In this document: positions 1-7,270 of the stretch, one piece after another
Layout of the letters: the number at the start of each line of letters is the position of its first letter
Position numbering within the stretch: position 1 is the stretch's first letter
From: a virus
Strand: one strand, 5' to 3'
IMG/VR virus record: IMGVR_UViG_3300009164_000253
Span: 1 to 29,557 of that record
Length of the DNA: 29,557 bases
Notes under the pieces: model-generated
The model's input: only the letters and a program-made list of their open reading frames with translations
Database searches by the model: none
Told to the model about the DNA's origin: nothing
Position numbers and translations under genes: made by a program

Positions 1-201
1 AAAGCAGACGAAGAAGCCGACAACGTGCTGAACATGAAAGGTGAGTATCACCCAAACTGGCATCAAGTTCGTGATGAAGCCTTTGCCAAACTGGTAGCAG
101 AGCGTGAGCGTGAGGCGTGTGCAGTTGATGCTGATTGGTGCATCCAAAATCATATCGAACAACATATACCTGAACGCATTCGAGCAAGGAAACAATCATG
201 A
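1..201 (+). CDS. Hypothetical phage protein, C-terminal part (cut by window edge)
   Basis: Frame 1 is open from the first base to a TGA at 199-201, giving the last 66 residues of a protein whose start lies outside the window. The visible part is charged and predicted helical, with a run of alternating Glu and Arg (AEREREACAV) and an ending in RIRARKQS. Small phage proteins with an 'EREACA...IRARG' pattern are common, but I know of no function for them. The stop overlaps the next start (ATGA, 198-201), so it belongs to the rightward operon. Confidence 0.7.
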   Translation, partial: KADEEADNVLNMKGEYHPNWHQVRDEAFAKLVAEREREACAVDADWCIQNHIEQHIPERIRARKQS

Positions 202-329
202 GCGAACAACAATTCTTATTGTTGGTATCTGTCATGTGGGTAGCACCGCATGTACCTAAAGACTATGCGTTTATGGTGGCGATGGTGTGCCTAATTGCAG
301 CGTGTGTGAAAGGCACAGGTTTACTATGA
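198..329 (+). CDS. Small membrane peptide, 43 aa
   Basis: An ATG at 198 overlaps the stop of the upstream gene in an ATGA arrangement, and the TGA at 327-329 overlaps the integrase start at 326 in the same way. The peptide begins MSEQQFLLLVSVMW and has a second hydrophobic stretch (FMVAMVCLIAACV), so one or two short membrane segments are likely. I recognise no family. Its main value is positional: the coupling on both sides supports 326, not 287, as the integrase start. Confidence 0.5.
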   Translation: MSEQQFLLLVSVMWVAPHVPKDYAFMVAMVCLIAACVKGTGLL

Positions 330-1408
330 CCATGCCTAGATACTTGATGCGTGTAGACAAGGCAGACAGGCACGTCACCTACCGTTACAACCCTCCGCAG
401 GATGCTGTAGATGCTGGTGTTGTACGTAGAACTGTGCTGGGTAACAACAAAGTTGTTGCTGTTAAGTATGCAGACGATAGCAACAAGTTGCTGGATGAAT
501 GGCGCAAGGAACGTAGCATATTAAATAACTTGAGCAACAAAGCTAGGGTCGAAGACCTTATCAAAAGCTACAAACAAAACATAAGCTACACCAAGCTGTC
601 AGTTAAGACACGCAAAGACTATGACTACTACCTGTCAGTATGGCTTAGTAATACTTTACGTTACACCAAGCTAGCTGAGCTATCAACACCAACATGCCAA
701 CGTATATACGAACAGCATGCTGAGAACAGTGTTAGCTTAGCTAACCATAGCCTTGCTTGCTATCGTTTGCTATTCAACTATGCCATAAGGCATGGCTTCA
801 CCCAGCACAATCCCTTTAGCAAGGTGCTTAGAAGGGCTGACAAGCAACGTAAAACGGTGTGGACTAGGGTAGATATCAAGGCGTTCTTAGACGTGGCTTA
901 CAGCGAGTTTAAATGGCGCAACGTAGGACTCATTGTGCAGATGGCACATGAATGGGGACAACGATTGGGTGATATGCGTATGCTTAAATGGGACAGCTAC
1001 AACCTAGACACTGGTGTGTTGACGCTGGAGCAGAGCAAACGTAGAGCCACTGTCACCATACCAACGTCTGAGAAGCTACAGCTTATGCTTAAGCAACAAC
1101 ATGACACCTACGGTTGGCAAGCCTTTGTTGCACCAACAAATATACCTGACAGAAAAGGTGGGCTAAAGCCTTTCACACCTGTTAAACTTGCCATCGTGGG
1201 TGGTGATGTGATGAAGAAGGCAGGGTTACCTGCTGGGCTACGCTTGATGGATCTTAGACGTACTGCTGTGAGTGAGATGCTTGAGGCTGGTGTACCTATC
1301 ACCAACATCATGTCATGCACTGGGCATGCGACACCTCAGAGCTTGGCTCCCTACCTGAAACACACCCTGCAAAGTGCAACGTTTGCACAGAGCTTTCGCA
1401 ACTTGTAA
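326..1408 (+). CDS. int: Tyrosine recombinase / phage integrase
   Basis: Site-specific recombinase of the tyrosine (lambda integrase) family, which would integrate or resolve the phage chromosome through a covalent 3'-phosphotyrosine. Counted from the ATG at 326 (360 aa), a core-binding SAM-like domain spans about residues 75-170 and the catalytic domain about 180-350. Visible catalytic residues are Arg213 (EWGQRLGD), Lys238 (EQSKRR), Arg311 (MDLRRTAV), His334 (TGHATP) and Tyr343 (PYLKHT). The position normally held by His in HxxR is Met308. The reading frame extends up to 287, but 326 is chosen because it overlaps the upstream stop (ATGA) and has a weak AGG 6 nt before it; 332 is a second possible ATG. 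No repressor is visible nearby, so lysogeny is inferred from this gene only. Confidence 0.9.
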   Translation: MTMPRYLMRVDKADRHVTYRYNPPQDAVDAGVVRRTVLGNNKVVAVKYADDSNKLLDEWRKERSILNNLSNKARVEDLIKSYKQNISYTKLSVKTRKDYDYYLSVWLSNTLRYTKLAELSTPTCQRIYEQHAENSVSLANHSLACYRLLFNYAIRHGFTQHNPFSKVLRRADKQRKTVWTRVDIKAFLDVAYSEFKWRNVGLIVQMAHEWGQRLGDMRMLKWDSYNLDTGVLTLEQSKRRATVTIPTSEKLQLMLKQQHDTYGWQAFVAPTNIPDRKGGLKPFTPVKLAIVGGDVMKKAGLPAGLRLMDLRRTAVSEMLEAGVPITNIMSCTGHATPQSLAPYLKHTLQSATFAQSFRNL

Positions 1409-1418
1409 AGGGTGATCA

Positions 1419-1667
1419 ATGGAATACTTAAAGGCTGATGGGTTTGATGAATCAATGATTGGTGTCGCTGCCATATGGCGTGATGGAACTAGGGTGGATG
1501 TGCTGGTCTATGACGCTGACATTATGGTGGACATACTGATGAAGCGTGATGGCATGACGATGGAAGAAGCGTATGAGTATGTTACATACAACGTTGAAGG
1601 CGCATACATGGGGGAGATGACACCTGTGTATGTATGGAAACAAAAACTAGAGGATTTATATGACTAA
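1419..1667 (+). CDS. Conserved phage hypothetical protein, 82 aa
   Basis: The start at 1419 follows a good SD (AAGGGTGA) that overlaps the integrase stop. The protein is acidic, with the pattern 'GVAAIWRDG...VLVYDADIMVDILMKRDGMTMEEAYEYVTYNVEGAYMGE' split around a central helix. Small proteins ending in 'MT.EEA.EY..(F/Y)NV.GA..GE.TP' recur in tailed-phage early regions, but their role is unknown. Nothing suggests an enzyme. It overlaps the next gene by 8 nt. Confidence 0.75.
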   Translation: MEYLKADGFDESMIGVAAIWRDGTRVDVLVYDADIMVDILMKRDGMTMEEAYEYVTYNVEGAYMGEMTPVYVWKQKLEDLYD

Positions 1668-1980
1668 TAAAGACGAAGAGTTTAGTTCACTTGAACAAAA
1701 TAGTACGGTAAGAAAAGAAACTATTAAATCAACAATGAGTTTGTGGCGCAAGAGAGGAACTCAGGACACTAATGTGTCGCAAGAATCGGATGAACTTAAA
1801 GCTTGCGTTAAAGAATTCTTTGAAGACTATCTAAACATTCGTGAGTGCTCTGACTCAGGGTATATGTTTGCACCTATAGCTGTAAGCTGCGGTCGAGTGA
1901 TGAAGCTGGAACCATTGGGCATCTTGTTAGAACGGATGCGTGTTCTTAGTGGTGCTGAGAAAGCGCATGAGGAAAAGTGA
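1660..1980 (+). CDS. Conserved phage hypothetical protein, 106 aa
   Basis: A soluble protein with a polar, probably disordered N-terminal half (residues 1-45) and a compact C-terminal half. The latter contains FFEDYLNIRECSDSG, then SCGRVMKLEPLG and a closing helix LLERMRVLSGAE. The second half resembles short phage hypotheticals with the pattern 'LN.R..SDSG..F.P..ISCGR'; no function is known to me. The start overlaps the upstream stop by 8 nt and the last base is the A of the next ATG. It is transcribed with the integrase and replication genes. Confidence 0.7.
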   Translation: MTNKDEEFSSLEQNSTVRKETIKSTMSLWRKRGTQDTNVSQESDELKACVKEFFEDYLNIRECSDSGYMFAPIAVSCGRVMKLEPLGILLERMRVLSGAEKAHEEK

Positions 1981-2126
1981 TGATAGAAAGAAAACCAATT
2001 GGTGTTGAAGCACCATACAGAAACAACATGTACGAAAACAAAAACGTTTTGTTGGAACGCATCAAACAATTAGAAGCTCTTGTTGTTAAGCTTGAACAAC
2101 GCATAATTAAATTGGAGAAGACATGA
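1980..2126 (+). CDS. Small coiled-coil protein, 48 aa
   Basis: This ORF fills the gap between two coupled genes: its ATG at 1980 uses the last base of the upstream TGA, and its own TGA (2124-2126) overlaps the next start in an ATGA. The second half is a clean heptad-like helix (VLLERIKQLEALVVKLEQR), so a small dimeric or trimeric coiled coil is likely. I know of no family. The tight fit on both sides is the main evidence that it is real. Confidence 0.6.
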   Translation: MIERKPIGVEAPYRNNMYENKNVLLERIKQLEALVVKLEQRIIKLEKT

Positions 2127-2323
2127 ATAAAATATGGGTTGACCCGCCTGAGGGTTGGAAGTTTGGCTTCCCTGCCATCTATGATCCCGCTATCGATGGT
2201 CAGTTAAGCGAATGGATAATTAGTAAAGGTTATCCAAGACAACTAATTCAAGAGTATGGGGATGTGTGGGCAGTGCGCTGCTGGTCTGCAGAAGAACCTG
2301 AAGGAGACAAAGATGAAACCTAA
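2123..2323 (+). CDS. Conserved phage hypothetical protein, 66 aa
   Basis: A small aromatic-rich protein beginning MNKIWVDPPEGWKFGFPAIY and containing WIISKGYP and WAVRCW. The 'W(V/I)DPP.GW..GFP' opening with a later 'GYP...VRCW' recurs in early-region hypotheticals of tailed phages. The function is unknown. It starts in an ATGA overlap with the upstream coiled-coil ORF and overlaps the next gene by 11 nt. The acidic, lysine-containing end (EPEGDKDET) is encoded where the next SD (GGAGA) lies. Confidence 0.75.
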   Translation: MNKIWVDPPEGWKFGFPAIYDPAIDGQLSEWIISKGYPRQLIQEYGDVWAVRCWSAEEPEGDKDET

Positions 2324-2498
2324 ACCGCTTCCTGTCTTAGAGATGTGCATAGAGAACGGCATCGAAAGAGGCTGGCGTGTTGCACACAAACACAACGACA
2401 CACCTGATGAGCATGCAATTAAAGATGCAATTTCAACCTGCATAACGCAAGAGTTGTACGATTGGTTTGACTTTGAACCAGACAAGGATCTGCTGTGA
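2313..2498 (+). CDS. Conserved phage hypothetical protein, 61 aa
   Basis: Begins MKPKPLPVLEMCIENGIERG at an ATG (2313) preceded by GAAGGAGACAAAG, a strong SD. A longer reading of the frame from 2256 has no ribosome site and overlaps the upstream gene heavily, so I reject it. The helix 'CIENGIERGWRVAHKH' and the C-terminal aromatic, acidic segment (LYDWFDFEPDKD) resemble a small phage family of unknown role. It is followed by a GTGA overlap with the next ORF. Confidence 0.7.
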   Translation: MKPKPLPVLEMCIENGIERGWRVAHKHNDTPDEHAIKDAISTCITQELYDWFDFEPDKDLL

Positions 2499-2593
2499 TT
2501 GAAACAATATTAAACGTAATGTTCTTAGGCTTTGGTGCTATCGTTATAAATGCTGTTATAATGATAGCCCTTTTCAAATGGTGGTCGAAATGA
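2495..2593 (+). CDS. Single-span membrane peptide, 32 aa
   Basis: GTG start at 2495 overlapping the upstream TGA (GTGA), and TGA at 2591-2593 overlapping the next ATG (ATGA). The peptide is almost entirely one hydrophobic helix of about 20 residues (MFLGFGAIVINAVIMIALF) ending in the cationic tail KWWSK. This predicts one transmembrane segment with a positive cytoplasmic end. No family assignment; its existence rests on the coupled junctions and the well-formed membrane helix. Confidence 0.45.
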   Translation: MIETILNVMFLGFGAIVINAVIMIALFKWWSK

Positions 2594-2748
2594 AACGTGA
2601 AGAAATTGAAGACGTAGTCTTAGACGAGCTTGATTTTTTAATTGGCTTTGAGAACAGGGCGCATGAGCTACACAAAGATCAGTCTTTGATTGATGCTTTG
2701 CTTCTTGTGCGTAAGCAGTTCTCCGAACATACATACCCACAGCGATGA
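2590..2748 (+). CDS. Hypothetical protein, 52 aa
   Basis: A short acidic helical protein (MKREEIEDVVLDELDFLIG...) closed by an ATGA overlap with the next ORF at 2745. No SD is obvious just before the start, so translation probably depends on termination of the upstream ORF (translational coupling). No recognisable domain. The unbroken chain of overlapping starts and stops from 1980 to 2891 supports it as a real gene. Confidence 0.55.
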   Translation: MKREEIEDVVLDELDFLIGFENRAHELHKDQSLIDALLLVRKQFSEHTYPQR

Positions 2749-2891
2749 GTGCTAATCTAATTGCCATCATAGGCGTGGTGTATGCATACATAGCAGGTGA
2801 ACTGATATGGAAGGGCAACATAGGGCTAGGCATTGCCTTTGCTGGCTATGCACTGGGTAACATTGGTTTATACATGGAGGCTTTGAAATGA
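2745..2891 (+). CDS. Small two-span membrane protein, 48 aa
   Basis: Starts in an ATGA overlap and ends in another (TGA 2889-2891, next ATG 2888). Two hydrophobic helices are visible, residues 4-20 (NLIAIIGVVYAYIAG) and 26-44 (IGLGIAFAGYALGNIGLYM). The 'AGYA.GNIGL' motif occurs in short membrane proteins of other phages, without known function. Its last codons include GGAGG, the SD of the following gene. Confidence 0.6.
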   Translation: MSANLIAIIGVVYAYIAGELIWKGNIGLGIAFAGYALGNIGLYMEALK

Positions 2892-3124
2892 ATCGCTTTG
2901 ATTTAGAGAAAGAAATAATGCAAGCATGGATGACGTGCGAAGATATCAATCTCATACTGTGGCGATTGATGGACTGCACTGAGGAACCAACAGAAGATGA
3001 ACTTTCTAATTTGTTAATTGGATTGAGCAGCTTGCATGAATCAAGAATGCAAAAGGTTTGGGATTGCTTCACACAAATTATTAAACGCAATGGCTTTCAT
3101 CAAGATACATCAACCCTGCTCTGA
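2888..3124 (+). CDS. Hypothetical protein, 78 aa
   Basis: An acidic, helical protein with two Cys and several Trp residues (AWMTCEDINLILWRLMDC). It starts at an ATGA overlap after a strong GGAGG SD and overlaps the primase-helicase start at 3090 by 35 nt. I do not recognise it. Its position just before the helicase is that of accessory early genes in T7-like phages, but no specific role follows from the sequence. Confidence 0.65.
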   Translation: MNRFDLEKEIMQAWMTCEDINLILWRLMDCTEEPTEDELSNLLIGLSSLHESRMQKVWDCFTQIIKRNGFHQDTSTLL

Positions 3125-4706
3125 CTGCGGAAGCAGCGATGGCTTATCAATCAACCAAGACTTTTCAACAAAGTGTTTTGTCTGCGACACTTTTACACAA
3201 CCAACCCTAGAGATAGAGGAGAAATATACAGTGATTGATGTAGACAATGAGGTGAAAGACTCTTCCTTTTTAAAACACTACAGAGCAGGTACTGTCTGTG
3301 CTGTTACTGAGAGGCGTATTAGTACAGCAACGATGGACAAGTATGCTGTTGTTCTAGAGAAGGACAACTGGTACTTCCCATACTACGATAAGGACAACCA
3401 ACTTGTTGCAGCCAAGGTACGTAGCACTAAGGATAAGACCTTTGCCACTGCTGGCGTATGGAGTAAGGGTACATTGTTTGGACAAAACTTATACCCAAGT
3501 GGTGGTAAATATTTAACCATTACCGAAGGTGAGTTTGATGCATTGGCTGCATTCCAAATGATGGGCAGTAAGTATCCTGTTGTATCCATCCGCAATGGTG
3601 CATCGTCTGCATTGAAAGATTGCAAGGCACACTACGAATACATCAACAGCTTTGACAACATCGTGCTGTGTATGGATGGTGATGCACCGGGGCAGAAGGC
3701 ATCGAAAGAAATTGCTGAACTCTTTGGTAGCAAGTGCAAGATATTTAAACCGTTGCCTGAGTTTAAAGATGCATGTGATTGGTTAGCTGACAAAAAAGAA
3801 TCACAGTTTTTAGAACGCTGGTGGAGAGCAGAAGCTTTTGTACCCGATGGCATTGTCTCTGGTGCTAGCTTATGGGCAACAGTGTCAGAGCCTATGGCTC
3901 CAGCAGATTGCAGCTATCCTTGGCATGGACTCAATGAGCTAACCTATGGTATGCGCTTAGGTGAGTTGGTTACAGTGACAGCAGGTAGTGGACTAGGTAA
4001 GAGCCAAGTGTTGCGTGAGATGGTGTGGCACTTGTTACAGAAGACCAATGACAACATTGGCTTGCTCTTCTTAGAAGAGAGTGTTAAGAAAACTGCACTG
4101 TCTATGATGAGCTTAGCTGCCAATGCACCATTGCACCTGCCTGATACGGTGGTGTCTGATGTACAAAGGCGTGATGCTTTCGATAGCACACTTGGCACTG
4201 GTCGTTTATATTTGCTTGATCACTTTGGCAGCACCTCTGTTGAGAACATCATCAACCGTGTACGCTACATGGCTAAGGCTGTCAATTGCAAATACATATT
4301 TGTAGATCACATCTCCATCATTGTGTCTGCACAAGAGAATGGTGATGAGCGTAAAGCTATAGATGAAATTATGACTAAGCTTCGTATGCTTGTACAAGAA
4401 ACAAACATTGGTTTAGTTGTGGTGTCACACCTTAAGCGTCCGTCTGATAAGGGGCATGAAGAAGGTGCAGTGACTTCATTGGCTCAACTACGTGGCTCTG
4501 GTTCTATTGCACAGCTTAGCGACATGGTGATTGGACTAGAGCGTAACGGTCAAGCTGATGACATCATCATTCGTAACACAACCAAGGTGCGTGTGTTGAA
4601 GAACAGATTCTCTGGCATCACCGGACCAGCAGGTAACCTACTGTACAATAAAGAGACAGGCAGGATGTTTGAAATTGAAGACCAACCAGAAGGAGAACTT
4701 TTATGA
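3090..4706 (+). CDS. T7 gp4-like bifunctional DNA primase-helicase
   Basis: Replicative helicase with an N-terminal primase, by analogy with T7 gp4, which unwinds DNA at the fork and lays down RNA primers. From the ATG at 3090 (538 aa): a zinc-binding domain with Cys10, Cys13, Cys29 and Cys32; a TOPRIM primase core with Glu147 (TEGEFDA) and the acidic pair Asp196/Asp198 (CMDGDAPG); a linker around 250-285; then a RecA-like DnaB-family helicase with Walker A GSGLGKS at 299-305, Walker B IFVDH at 403-407, SHLKR at 446-450 and a QLRGSGSIAQLSD segment. Length is close to T7 gp4A (566 aa). The frame runs up to 3036, but the zinc finger family normally begins just before the first CxxC, so 3090 is preferred. 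The stop overlaps the next gene (ATGA). Confidence 0.95.
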   Translation: MAFIKIHQPCSDCGSSDGLSINQDFSTKCFVCDTFTQPTLEIEEKYTVIDVDNEVKDSSFLKHYRAGTVCAVTERRISTATMDKYAVVLEKDNWYFPYYDKDNQLVAAKVRSTKDKTFATAGVWSKGTLFGQNLYPSGGKYLTITEGEFDALAAFQMMGSKYPVVSIRNGASSALKDCKAHYEYINSFDNIVLCMDGDAPGQKASKEIAELFGSKCKIFKPLPEFKDACDWLADKKESQFLERWWRAEAFVPDGIVSGASLWATVSEPMAPADCSYPWHGLNELTYGMRLGELVTVTAGSGLGKSQVLREMVWHLLQKTNDNIGLLFLEESVKKTALSMMSLAANAPLHLPDTVVSDVQRRDAFDSTLGTGRLYLLDHFGSTSVENIINRVRYMAKAVNCKYIFVDHISIIVSAQENGDERKAIDEIMTKLRMLVQETNIGLVVVSHLKRPSDKGHEEGAVTSLAQLRGSGSIAQLSDMVIGLERNGQADDIIIRNTTKVRVLKNRFSGITGPAGNLLYNKETGRMFEIEDQPEGELL

Positions 4707-4948
4707 ATGACTATAGTAACTTAATAGATTTTTATAGCAAAAGGCTGTATCAATATTTATCTTTAAGTCTTGCACAAGATTTTTTCAAAGAAAAAGATGA
4801 GCATAAAATGTATGAACAGTTGTTTGAAGCAACGATGGCTATGCATGAATCAAGAGATATGTTCAACAACTTTGATGAGAAAGATATTTATATCTTGTGT
4901 GACAATCGTACTCCCTTTGTCATCATTGAACTAAAAGACTATGAGTAA
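4703..4948 (+). CDS. Hypothetical protein between helicase and polymerase, 81 aa
   Basis: Starts at an ATGA overlap with the helicase stop, after a GAAGGAGA SD inside the helicase gene. The protein is acidic and mostly helical with many aromatic residues (SLAQDFFKEKDEHKMYEQLFEATM). Its C-terminal end is strand-like (IYILCDNRTPFVIIELKDYE). No family recognised. The codons are noticeably more AT-rich than the helicase, as in many small phage accessory genes. It overlaps the next gene by 8 nt. Confidence 0.65.
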   Translation: MNDYSNLIDFYSKRLYQYLSLSLAQDFFKEKDEHKMYEQLFEATMAMHESRDMFNNFDEKDIYILCDNRTPFVIIELKDYE

Positions 4949-5147
4949 TACAGCGACTGATGGTGGAAAAGGAACCACACAACGTCCACGATCTATAGCC
5001 GATGAGGAATGGGCTAATAGATGGAATGCCATCTTCGGTAGGGACAACATAGACCAGTACAAAATGTCGGTAGATGTTGATAAAGACAAACAAAATCATA
5101 AGGACAATGAAGATGGATTGGGTCTACGATCTGGAGACATATCCTAA
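4941..5147 (+). CDS. Conserved phage hypothetical protein, 68 aa
   Basis: The opening 'MSNTATDGGKGTTQRPRSIA' followed by DEEWANRWNAIFGRD matches a small family often seen beside DNA polymerase genes of podoviruses ('ATDGGKG..QRP..V...E(F/Y)A.RWDAIFGRD'). No activity is known. The C-terminal 20 residues are polar and probably disordered, and encode the polymerase start region: the two genes overlap by 35 nt. Placement suggests an accessory role in replication; that is inference. Confidence 0.75.
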   Translation: MSNTATDGGKGTTQRPRSIADEEWANRWNAIFGRDNIDQYKMSVDVDKDKQNHKDNEDGLGLRSGDIS

Positions 5148-7182
5148 TTGCTTTACTTGCACCATCATTAACACTGATGGTGAAGAAGCACAAACCTTTG
5201 AATGCTCAACACGCAAGAATGAAATAGCTGAGCTATTCACTTTCCTAGACAAGTGCAAGAAGAACAAGAGCTACATGATTGGCTTTAACAATCTTGGCTT
5301 TGACTACCCCATACTGCATGACATACTCTCTGTACGTGAGAAGGCTTTGTCTGTATCAGGTAAGGCAGTGGCACTGAGGGCATACAAGAAAGCACAGGCA
5401 CTGATTGAAAGTCAGAACAGGTTTGACAATGTTGTCTATGACAGAGAGCAGCATGTCAAACAGATTGATCTGTATAAGATACATCACTTCGATAACAAGG
5501 CTAGGTCTACATCATTGAAGATGATTGAATTTAACATGCGCTCTGACACCATTGAAGACCTGCCATTTCATGTTGGCACAATGCTTGAAAACAATCAGAT
5601 GGATGCTCTTATTAAATACAACATGCATGATGTTGTCAAAACCCTAGACTTCTACAACGCATCACTTGACCTAGTTAAATTCCGTAAGGAATTGACAGCT
5701 AAGTACAAGCGCAACTTCCTCAACCACAACGATACCAAAATTGGTAAAGACTATTTCATCATGCAGCTTGAGGCAACCATGCCTAATAGTTGCTACAAGA
5801 TGGACAGCCGTGGCAAGCGTAAGATAAACCAGACTAAACGTGATGTTATAAACATCAACGATTGTTTGTTCAATTACTATGACTTCCAATCTCCTGCATT
5901 TCAAGCTGTGCATGCTTGGTTCAAACAACAAAGCATCACTGAAACCAAGGGTGTATTCAGCGCCATAGCTGAGCACAACTTAGGCGATGTTGCTAAGCAT
6001 GCAGAGATGAACACCATGCGTAAGAAGTTTGTAGGCGAACCAACACCTGAAGCAATTGCTGCATTCAAAGAAGAGTATCCACTAGGATGGGTGGATAAGG
6101 TGGAGCTTAAGGCTAAGAAGAAAGGCGAAGCACAGTACAGCTATTGGATGTGCTGGAATGAAGCTGATACATTGAATGTAAAGATTGATGGCTTTCGCTT
6201 TGACTTTGGTACAGGTGGTATTCATGGATCGCTTGAGTCTCAGGTGGTTACAGAGGACGATGAGTACATCATCATTGATGCTGACGTGTCATCCATGTAC
6301 CCAAACATTGCCATTGCCAACCGTGTATTCCCTGAGCATTTGTCTGACAAGTTCTGTGACATCTACGAGGACGTATACCAACAGCGTAAAAGCTACCCCA
6401 AGGGAAGCGCAGAGAACGCCATGCTGAAGCTTGCATTGAATGGGGTATATGGAGATAGCAACAATAAGTTTAGCCCCTTCTATGACCCCAAATACACCAT
6501 GTCAATCACGATTAATGGGCAGCTTAGCCTGTGCCTTTTAGCTGAGAAGCTAATGGCTATTGATGGGTTGCAGATTATTCAGATTAATACGGATGGTGTG
6601 ACAGTGAGGATGAGTCACCGGAAGGTTACACTTTATGAAACCATCTGTGCAGAATGGCAGAAGCAGGTAGGTCTTGAGCTAGAGTATGCACACTACAAGA
6701 AGATGATTATACGTGACGTAAATAATTACATTGCACTGTATACGGATGGTAAAGTTAAACGTAAAGGTGTATACCAATACGAAGGACTAGGCTGGCATCA
6801 AGACCAAGGCGGTTTGGTAATACCTAAAGCTGCTGAAGCTTTTATGTTACATGAAACAGACATTGCTAAGTTCATTAGAAACCATAGTGATGGATATGAT
6901 TTCTTAATGCGTACTAAAGTACCACGTAATAGTAAGCTGGTGATGGTGATGGTTGATGGCACTGAGGTGGTGCAGCAAAACATCTGTCGTTATTATGCTT
7001 GCAATGCTGGTGCTGAGCTTGTTAAAATCATGCCTCCTGTAGAGGAAGACAAAGAAGATAGAAGAATATCTATCGGATCTGATTGGAAGATGTGGGTTTG
7101 TAATGATATCAAAGACTTTAATAGGCGTGATGTAGATTATAATTTCTACGTATCTGAAGCTAACAAACTTATTGTTTGTTAA
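5113..7182 (+). CDS. Family B DNA polymerase with 3'-5' exonuclease
   Basis: Replicative DNA polymerase. From the ATG at 5113 (689 aa): exonuclease motif I Asp6-x-Glu8 (YDLET), Exo II around Asn60-Asp64 (GFNNLGFDYP), Exo III Tyr169...Asp173 (YNMHDVV). The polymerase part has a YxGG-like GTGGIHG (366-372), motif A with Asp391 (DVSSMYPNIA), motif B Lys439...Tyr446 (LKLALNGVYG), motif C NTDG (492-495) and a palm/thumb KVKRKG near 547. These are family B signatures; the family A O-helix pattern of T7 polymerase is absent. Motif C has Asn in the first Asp position of the usual DTD. A start at 5107 is possible, but AAGGA at 5100-5104 is 8 nt from 5113 and only 2 nt from 5107. No clear terminal-protein-type insertion was identified, so protein priming is not supported. 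Confidence 0.93.
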   Translation: MDWVYDLETYPNCFTCTIINTDGEEAQTFECSTRKNEIAELFTFLDKCKKNKSYMIGFNNLGFDYPILHDILSVREKALSVSGKAVALRAYKKAQALIESQNRFDNVVYDREQHVKQIDLYKIHHFDNKARSTSLKMIEFNMRSDTIEDLPFHVGTMLENNQMDALIKYNMHDVVKTLDFYNASLDLVKFRKELTAKYKRNFLNHNDTKIGKDYFIMQLEATMPNSCYKMDSRGKRKINQTKRDVININDCLFNYYDFQSPAFQAVHAWFKQQSITETKGVFSAIAEHNLGDVAKHAEMNTMRKKFVGEPTPEAIAAFKEEYPLGWVDKVELKAKKKGEAQYSYWMCWNEADTLNVKIDGFRFDFGTGGIHGSLESQVVTEDDEYIIIDADVSSMYPNIAIANRVFPEHLSDKFCDIYEDVYQQRKSYPKGSAENAMLKLALNGVYGDSNNKFSPFYDPKYTMSITINGQLSLCLLAEKLMAIDGLQIIQINTDGVTVRMSHRKVTLYETICAEWQKQVGLELEYAHYKKMIIRDVNNYIALYTDGKVKRKGVYQYEGLGWHQDQGGLVIPKAAEAFMLHETDIAKFIRNHSDGYDFLMRTKVPRNSKLVMVMVDGTEVVQQNICRYYACNAGAELVKIMPPVEEDKEDRRISIGSDWKMWVCNDIKDFNRRDVDYNFYVSEANKLIVC

Positions 7183-7200
7183 CATAGACAATGTTACAAT
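7172..7200 (+). promoter_or_regulatory. Candidate sigma70-like promoter
   Basis: TTGTTT (7172-7177) and TACAAT (7195-7200) are separated by 17 bp; the -10 matches 5 of 6 consensus bases and the -35 only 3 of 6. It lies over the end of the polymerase gene and would transcribe the SSB-exonuclease-reductase group. The overlap with an inverted repeat (7194-7210) would allow repression there. The prediction is by eye and weak. Confidence 0.3.
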
Positions 7201-7217
7201 GCAATTGTAATGTTACA
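7190..7217. promoter_or_regulatory. Inverted repeat with direct repeats, operator-like
   Basis: TTACAAT (7194-7200) and ATTGTAA (7204-7210) form a perfect 7-bp inverted repeat around GCA. The 9-mer AATGTTACA occurs at 7190-7198 and again at 7209-7217, giving a symmetrical and repeated site in 28 bp of otherwise noncoding DNA. This looks like a protein-binding operator or a small hairpin. No T-run follows, so it is not an intrinsic terminator. Confidence 0.45.
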
Positions 7218-7223
7218 TAGGAA

Positions 7224-7248
7224 GTTTCCCCCTATTGAATTGGGAAAC
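7224..7248 (+). promoter_or_regulatory. Leader hairpin upstream of the SSB gene
   Basis: GTTTCCC (7224-7230) pairs perfectly with GGGAAAC (7242-7248) across an 11-nt loop. It lies in the leader, 22 nt before the SSB-like start at 7271, with the AAAGGAAA SD just downstream and outside the stem. No U-tract follows, so it is more likely an mRNA 5' stabiliser, processing site or translation control element than a terminator. Confidence 0.5.
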
Positions 7249-7270
7249 ATTTGACTTAAAGGAAACTCAA

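Noticed and set aside
287-325. Upstream extension of the integrase frame
   Set aside because: It overlaps the 43-aa ORF, has no ribosome site and adds residues outside the recognised fold; the ATG at 326 is coupled to the upstream stop.
5113-7182. Protein-primed (phi29-type) replication
   Set aside because: The polymerase is family B, but no terminal-protein gene or clear TPR insertions were seen, and a primase-helicase is present, which argues for RNA priming.
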